NCBI GenBank assembly: GCA_963579995.1
Contig: CAUZIY010000056.1
Span: 1-17,197, forward strand
DNA: 17,197 bases
Direction of reading: 5' to 3'
Origin: UBA6626 sp963579995
Lineage (GTDB): Bacteria > Planctomycetota > Phycisphaerae > Phycisphaerales > Phycisphaeraceae
The notes beneath the pieces were generated by a model, which saw only the letters and a list, made by a program, of their open reading frames with translations, did no database searches and was not told where the DNA came from. This document shows, one piece after another, positions 15,250 to 17,197 of the stretch (its first letter is position 1; each line of letters starts with the position of its first letter). The position numbers and the translations under genes were made by a program.

Positions 15250-16566
15250 CTAGGCCTTTGCCGTGGCCTGGGGCGATCCGCCCGGGGAGCCGACGAGGTC
15301 GGCATTGGTCTTAAAGCGTTCAAGGGCTTTAAGCAATTGTTCCAATTGCGTTGCTGGCTGCATGCTCAGGAGGCGACGGCGTAGAGCCGAGATGGTTTCC
15401 AGCTCATGGGCGCTCATGAGCAAATGTTCCTTTCTGGTTCCTGACGCGGCAATATCCATTGCAGGAAAGACACGTTGCTCTGCAACCTTGCGGTCAAGTA
15501 TCAATTCCATATTGCCAGTTCCCTTGAACTCTTCAAAGATCACCTGATCACCACGGCTGCCGGTGTCAATCAGGGCTGTGGCAAGAATGCTGAGGGATCC
15601 GCCTTCTTCAAATCGACGTGCCGCTCCAAACAACTGCTTAGGAATTGCAAGAGCGCCTGAATCAATGCCACCGGTCAACGTGCGACCTGAATTCGCCAAA
15701 CCCGGCGCCGTGTTGAATGCCCGTCCCACGCGGGTCAGTGAGTCCAACAGGATGACGACATCCCTACCCGATTCAGCCATTCGTTTGGCCCGTTCTATGG
15801 CCAACACGGCCAGGCCGACGTGACGTTCAACGTCATGATCGTTTGAACTGGCCAACACGGTACATGGAACATTACGCCGAAAATCGGTCACCTCTTCGGG
15901 GCGTTCATCGACCAGTAATGCGATCACCTCAACATCCGGATGGTTCTTGCTGACTGCAACTGCAATGTTCTGAAGCAATGTCGTCTTACCTGCTTTCGGT
16001 GGTGATACGATCATGCCACGAGTGCCGTATCCAATCGGGCAGAACATATCGATCAGGCGGCACGCAGGTGGGCAGTCGGGAAACTCGAGAGTCAGTCTTG
16101 GCTCAGGATCGACCGTTGTTAAATCCTCGAAGTGGGGCTGCTTGCTGTATTCCTCAGGCGACAGGCCGTCAATGGCCAGAATCTCATGAACACCCGGTGC
16201 ACCGGCTTCAACGGGATTTGATCTATTCTTTTTCCGCTTTTTCCTATTACGCGGTTGCTTCTTGGAACGATGGTTATGTCCCGGGTTGCCCTTGGAAAGA
16301 TTGACTTCCAACTCAAGACCCGGGCGCAAGCCGTACCGACCGACCAAGTCCTTCGATACGATCGGATCACGCGGCGATGCAACAAGGGTATCGCAAAGCG
16401 TTCGAAGCCTGGCGCTACCGTTCTCCCAGATCTCGAGTATCCCGGTGTGTTGTTTCATGATGCCGTTAGGAACCAACCACGGCGAGCGCGATGCGCCTTG
16501 CCGCTGGGCTAAAAAAGCTACCTTCTTGACCGGCTTGCAATCGTAACTGCCACCCGATGTATTCAT
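15250..16566 (-). CDS. rho: Transcription termination factor Rho, atypical N-terminus
   Basis: A 438-residue RecA-type RNA helicase that releases RNA from stalled polymerase. The ATPase core is complete: PPKAGKTT Walker A (179-186), LLVDERPEEV with E211, VVILLDS Walker B with D265, the Q-loop around K300, FKGTGNMEL (337-345) and SGTRKE (365-370). The N-terminal helix bundle of E. coli Rho is missing. The RNA-binding cold-shock-like domain (about 40-90) is recognisable from TGILEI and ASPRDPIVSKDLVGRYGLRPG, but the GFGFLR motif reads GSARLR and the other expected aromatics are also lost. A basic linker (97-116, KKRKKNR) separates the domains. ATG 16566 lies in a hairpin and has no ribosome site; M37 at 16458 is a plausible alternative. 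The first GT4 gene follows after 2 bp. Confidence 0.95.
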   Translation of the reverse strand: MNTSGGSYDCKPVKKVAFLAQRQGASRSPWLVPNGIMKQHTGILEIWENGSARLRTLCDTLVASPRDPIVSKDLVGRYGLRPGLELEVNLSKGNPGHNHRSKKQPRNRKKRKKNRSNPVEAGAPGVHEILAIDGLSPEEYSKQPHFEDLTTVDPEPRLTLEFPDCPPACRLIDMFCPIGYGTRGMIVSPPKAGKTTLLQNIAVAVSKNHPDVEVIALLVDERPEEVTDFRRNVPCTVLASSNDHDVERHVGLAVLAIERAKRMAESGRDVVILLDSLTRVGRAFNTAPGLANSGRTLTGGIDSGALAIPKQLFGAARRFEEGGSLSILATALIDTGSRGDQVIFEEFKGTGNMELILDRKVAEQRVFPAMDIAASGTRKEHLLMSAHELETISALRRRLLSMQPATQLEQLLKALERFKTNADLVGSPGGSPQATAKA

Positions 16567-16579
16567 GGCTATCCATGAA
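16562..16579 (-). promoter_or_regulatory. Hairpin covering the rho start codon
   Basis: TTCATGG (16562-16568) and CCATGAA (16573-16579) are a perfect 7-bp inverted repeat around a 4-base loop. On the rho message the second arm contains the annotated ATG (16566-16564), and the first arm holds a second, out-of-frame ATG. Folding would hide the start codon, which fits translational control, or it may mean that the real start is Met37. Confidence 0.4.
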
Positions 16580-16923
16580 CAAGTTGAGAAAGGCCGCTAC
16601 AAAATAAGTAATCGACTAGATCGCCGCATTCCAAATGGCTTAGATCCGTACGAGACTGCTGCTCCCTAACCTCGGAATGAAAGCTCAATCGTCCCTTTTG
16701 AAGTTGATTGACTTTCGGCTATTGGTCGTCCACTTAAAGGCGGGACAGCGGAAGATACGCGTGCCATTCATCCTTCACACGCCACTCGCAAGGAACTAGT
16801 ATACATTAAACTAATCGACATTAATATGCAAGTCCTAGCCTTATTTTCCAAAGAATGTGCAACCTGGTCGAAGTTAGCCAAATGCCTGTTTGTAAATGAT
16901 GACATTCGAAATGCTTATGGGAA
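16580..16923 (-). other. Gene-free stretch upstream of rho
   Basis: About 344 bp between the right-edge gene and rho, more AT-rich than its surroundings. No frame looks like a protein. On the - strand, TATACT (16803-16798) is a fair -10 element about 230 bases before the rho ATG, but I see no good -35 at the right distance. No Rho-independent terminator is evident after the right-edge gene. A long untranslated rho leader would be compatible with autoregulation by attenuation, as known for E. coli rho. Confidence 0.35.
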
Positions 16924-17197
16924 CTACTGGCTTGCTCGTGTCACCGGTAAGTCCTTGGGGTTGTATCGCCATGCAATGGCATATTCCCATGGTTCACGCG
17001 ATTCATCCTGGCGGATCACCTCGATTCGATATTGGCCCGGAGGCAAGGTCCGACGAAAGATATTCTCCACGTTATCAATCTTGCTCGTTGAACGTGCGAC
17101 TACTTGGGACGGCGCCTGCAGACCAACTTGAACCAACTGCAGATCCAAATCCGCTAGGCGTGCAGCAGACATCCACAAGGTGGTGTTTGACTTCTTG
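16924..17197 (-). CDS. C-terminal fragment of a probable secreted protein
   Basis: The frame is open from the right edge to a TAG at 16926-16924 and gives 90 residues, so the start is outside the window. The fragment contains ARLADLDLQL, then KIDNVENIF, then TLPPGQYRIEVIRQ and WEYAIAWRY near the end. This is the pattern of a small beta-sandwich like the bacterial pre-peptidase C-terminal domain: 'DLDL', a 'VDNVE' strand, 'LPxGxYxIxV' and a closing 'YALAW'. In planctomycetes this domain often closes secreted S8 (subtilisin-like) proteases. The catalytic part is not visible, so the protease assignment is a guess. A + strand frame of 101 codons over the same bases looks like a shadow. Confidence 0.6.
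   Translation of the reverse strand, partial: KKSNTTLWMSAARLADLDLQLVQVGLQAPSQVVARSTSKIDNVENIFRRTLPPGQYRIEVIRQDESREPWEYAIAWRYNPKDLPVTRASQ

Noticed and set aside
16826..17131. 101-codon + strand frame at the right edge
   Set aside because: The opposite strand gives a recognisable beta-sandwich ending and is open to the edge; this frame matches nothing.
1..17197. CRISPR array, tRNA, rRNA, insertion sequence or phage attachment site
   Set aside because: Looked for on both strands; no regularly spaced repeats, cloverleaf, transposase or terminal repeats seen.

Overview
The window is a polysaccharide or glycoconjugate locus from a bacterium, with moderate GC (roughly 52-54% by eye). Two features point to Planctomycetota. 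The Rho ATPase has the spacing and wording I associate with that phylum (DPEPRL, CPPACRLID, IERAKRMAESGRDVVILLDS). The fragment at the right edge has the 'DNVEN-I...LPPGQYRIEV...YAIAW' ending that I know from secreted planctomycete proteins. This placement is from memory of families, not from a search. I see no tRNA, rRNA, CRISPR array, insertion sequence or attachment site.

Left part, + strand (1-5996). The tail of a family 2 glycosyltransferase is followed by a tight five-gene run: an alkyl-DHAP-synthase-like FAD oxidase, a class II aldolase/adducin protein, an FGGY sugar kinase, a sugar-phosphate nucleotidyltransferase and a galactokinase-like GHMP kinase. From the oxidase onward gaps are 22, 8 and 16 bp and then a 4-bp overlap, so this looks like one operon. 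The last two enzymes fit sugar -> sugar-1-phosphate -> NDP-sugar. The first three belong to families that handle DHAP or ketose phosphates. I know of no described pathway with this set, so it is the best candidate here for an undescribed system.

Middle, + strand (5997-11302). After 325 bp without a gene come a NodU/TobZ-type carbamoyltransferase, an SxtJ-like membrane protein and a DUF5989-type membrane peptide, a recurring trio in exopolysaccharide loci. A clear extended -10 promoter then precedes a TIM-barrel sugar isomerase/epimerase and a sulfatase-fold protein with Thr at the nucleophile position.

Right part, - strand (11317-16566). Read in the direction of transcription the order is rho, a GT4 glycosyltransferase, a second GT4 glycosyltransferase and an O-antigen ligase/polymerase. 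Rho and the first GT4 are only 2 bp apart, so the general termination factor sits at the head of a glycan operon. Its RNA-binding domain has lost the expected aromatic residues, and its annotated start codon lies inside a perfect 7-bp hairpin. The right edge holds the 3' end of another - strand gene.

Together the genes could make an unusual activated sugar, add it with several glycosyltransferases, decorate the glycan with carbamoyl and perhaps phosphoryl groups, and polymerise or ligate it. Substrates and end product cannot be read from the sequence.
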